This document shows, piece after piece, positions 62,480-64,000 of a DNA stretch of 64,000 nucleotides. Under the pieces are notes generated by a model that made no database searches, was not told where the DNA came from, and saw nothing but the letters and a program-made list of their open reading frames with translations. The translations under genes were made by a program, and so were the position numbers. The first letter of the stretch is position 1, and every line of letters starts with the position of its first letter. The stretch lies in assembly GCA_963662515.1 (NCBI GenBank), contig OY759675.1:1550001-1614000 (forward strand), in the 5' to 3' direction. The stretch is from JAFGDI01 sp963662515. GTDB taxonomy: Bacteria; Planctomycetota; Phycisphaerae; Sedimentisphaerales; SM23-30.

Positions 62480-64000
62480 ATGATAGATCCGATAGAATTG
62501 CTTGGTCCTGATGGACCGATCGCCAGTAAGTTAGACAATTATGAGCAGCGTCAGGAGCAGCTTGACATGGTGGCAGCGATCGGTCAGGCTATAGCTGACA
62601 AAAAGCATCTGGTAGTAGAGGCCGGCACCGGTACGGGTAAGAGCTTTGCCTATACTGCCGGTGTCTTGCCATTTCTGGACGAGAATCATAAAAAGAAAGT
62701 GGTAATAAGCACTTTCACTATCGCTTTGCAGGAGCAGCTTATCTTAAAGGATATTCCCTTTCTAAAAGAGGCTTCAGGTCAGAAATTCAAGGCGGTATTG
62801 GTAAAGGGTCGTGGTAATTATCTCTGCTGGCGTCGTCTGGATAAGGCCCTTGCCGCCGGTCGTCAGTTATTTGATGATGACAGTCAATATGACCAGTTAG
62901 ATGAATTGCGTCAGTGGGCACTGTCAGCCCGGGACGGTTGTCTCAGTGAAATAGAATATGCCCCGGATAAAGCAGTCTGGGAGCTTGTCCGCAGTGATCC
63001 GGGAGTATGTACCGGCAGAAAATGCGGCCGCTTCGAGAGCTGCTTCTATCAGAAGGCCCGCCGCCAGATATATAATGCTGATATACTGGTTGTGAACCAT
63101 GCTTTGCTCTTTACTGATCTGGCGGCTCGATTGACTCAGGGGCAGTTGTTACCCGATTATGACTATGTAATTCTGGACGAAGCCCATAGTGTAGAAAAGG
63201 TTGCTGGTGCCCATTTTGGCTTGCAGATATCCAATTATCAGATCAGATACCTGCTCAATCGCTTATATAACCAGAAAACCCGTCGCGGTATTCTCTCTCG
63301 CGAGATGACCAATAATACTGTAAGTATAATCGATGACTGTCATAATGCCTGTCAGTTATTCTTTGAAGAGGTTGAAACTTATGACAGCAGTTCTCGTCAG
63401 AGCGGCTCTAATAGCCGGGTAATGCAACCGGGCGTGTTTTTGAATTGTCTTTCTAATCCGCTTGAGGCACTGGCAACTGACCTGATTACTATAGCGGAAA
63501 AGACGGCTAAAGATGATGACCGTATGGAATTTATGTATTATGCCCAGAAGTGCCGGGGGTTCTCTCTGGGTATAGATCAGTTTATTTCACAGACGCTTGA
63601 AACTGAATGTGTTTATTGGGTAGAAAGTAGCCGAAATCGTTTTGGTAATCTTAATGCCAGTCTGCACGCCTCGCCGCTTGATCTTGGCCCGGTCTTAAAA
63701 GAAGCCCTGTTCAAACCAATCTCTTCGGTTATACTAACCAGTGCCACAATAAGCATATCTGGCAAAAAGCAAAAGCATATAGATAGCGGCACCGAGCAGG
63801 AAAATGCCATACCTGAAGGATTTCGATATTTTACCAACAGTATCGGGCTGGATCATTGTAATACCTTGCAACTTGGCTCGCCCTTTGATTATAAAAAACA
63901 GGTTGAGGTTTATATAGAAGCTGGCTTGCCAGAGCCAAAGGGTAATTATGAATCGGATTTTATGGAAGCTGCGATAGAGGCGATCAAGGGCTATCTGACC
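62480..64000 (+). CDS. dinG: DinG-type ATP-dependent DNA helicase (3' end outside window)
   Basis: The first 507 residues of a superfamily 2 XPD/DinG helicase; the frame is open to the end of the window. Walker A is VVEAGTGTGKSFAYTAGVLPF, the DEAH box is YVILDEAHSVEKV, and an iron-sulfur cluster is suggested by Cys in RGNYLCWRR and then GVCTGRKCGRFESCFYQKARR. It unwinds DNA 5'-3', acting on replication-transcription conflicts and damage. The ATG at 62480 begins MIDPIELLGPDGPIASKLDNYEQRQEQL. Divergent from rnc, 252 bases apart. Confidence 0.92.
   Translation, partial: MIDPIELLGPDGPIASKLDNYEQRQEQLDMVAAIGQAIADKKHLVVEAGTGTGKSFAYTAGVLPFLDENHKKKVVISTFTIALQEQLILKDIPFLKEASGQKFKAVLVKGRGNYLCWRRLDKALAAGRQLFDDDSQYDQLDELRQWALSARDGCLSEIEYAPDKAVWELVRSDPGVCTGRKCGRFESCFYQKARRQIYNADILVVNHALLFTDLAARLTQGQLLPDYDYVILDEAHSVEKVAGAHFGLQISNYQIRYLLNRLYNQKTRRGILSREMTNNTVSIIDDCHNACQLFFEEVETYDSSSRQSGSNSRVMQPGVFLNCLSNPLEALATDLITIAEKTAKDDDRMEFMYYAQKCRGFSLGIDQFISQTLETECVYWVESSRNRFGNLNASLHASPLDLGPVLKEALFKPISSVILTSATISISGKKQKHIDSGTEQENAIPEGFRYFTNSIGLDHCNTLQLGSPFDYKKQVEVYIEAGLPEPKGNYESDFMEAAIEAIKGYLT

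Noticed and set aside
1..64000. CRISPR array, prophage or toxin-antitoxin system
   Set aside because: No regularly spaced repeats, phage structural genes or toxin-antitoxin pairs were seen on either strand.

Overview
This is a moderately AT-rich chromosomal window (about 44% G+C by eye, except the first ~1.1 kb, which is clearly richer) from a Gram-negative-type bacterium: it has BamA, lipoprotein and signal-peptide proteins and a PEP-CTERM-tailed exported protein. A long-form orotidine decarboxylase, housekeeping genes scattered rather than clustered (murD, bamA, clpX, rnc, hisD), PEP-CTERM sorting and a high density of exported glycoside hydrolases without SusC/SusD partners all point to the PVC group, most likely Planctomycetota (Phycisphaerae-like). 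That placement is inference; no rRNA is present.

Layout. 1-2.5 kb: the C-terminal end of a GC-rich exported glycan-active protein, a ~640-base non-coding stretch with strong hairpins, tRNA-Arg(CCG), and a RAYT-type Y1 transposase. 2.7-11.7 kb: housekeeping genes dapF, pyrF, ugd, xseA-xseB, a NeuC-type epimerase, an HDOD protein and tatD. 12-22.1 kb: a mannan or high-mannose-glycan utilisation cluster: exported GH130, exported GH92 alpha-mannosidase, a FucP-type sugar MFS carrier, a ROK sugar kinase, exported GH125 alpha-1,6-mannosidase, then, behind a terminator, an exported glutaminase-A-like (DUF5127/DUF4965/DUF1793) protein. 22.3-25.3 kb: purC, then an ars operon (arsR, arsC and an acr3 efflux gene that looks broken by an internal deletion) with a consensus promoter.

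25.6-43.4 kb: an aminotransferase, an FHA-GAF protein, an exported TPR/HEAT protein, hisD, clpX, a SHOCT protein, proC, manA (one altered metal ligand), an RluB-type pseudouridine synthase, tRNA(CAT), a PEP-CTERM protein, murD, an HD-GYP-PilZ protein, a BaiN-like flavoprotein and a DUF192 lipoprotein. 43.5-57.3 kb: tRNA-Val(GAC) and a second glycan locus: GH20 hexosaminidase, GH35 and GH2 enzymes, an SP-family sugar transporter, a large DUF5107-TPR protein and a divergent AraC-type regulator. 57.3-64 kb: hflX, bamA, rnc and a truncated divergent dinG.

How the parts fit: the first cluster would trim alpha-1,2, alpha-1,6 and beta-linked mannose outside the cytoplasm, import mannose by the MFS carrier, phosphorylate it with the ROK kinase, and pass mannose-6-phosphate to the ManA-like isomerase encoded 17 kb away. 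The second would strip beta-linked HexNAc and galactose, import sugar through the SP-family carrier, and be controlled by the AraC-type sensor. I found no CRISPR array, prophage or intact insertion sequence. The most checkable oddities are the acr3 deletion, the His-to-Gln change in ManA, C33 in tRNA-Val, a likely leaderless xseA, and the DUF5107-TPR protein.
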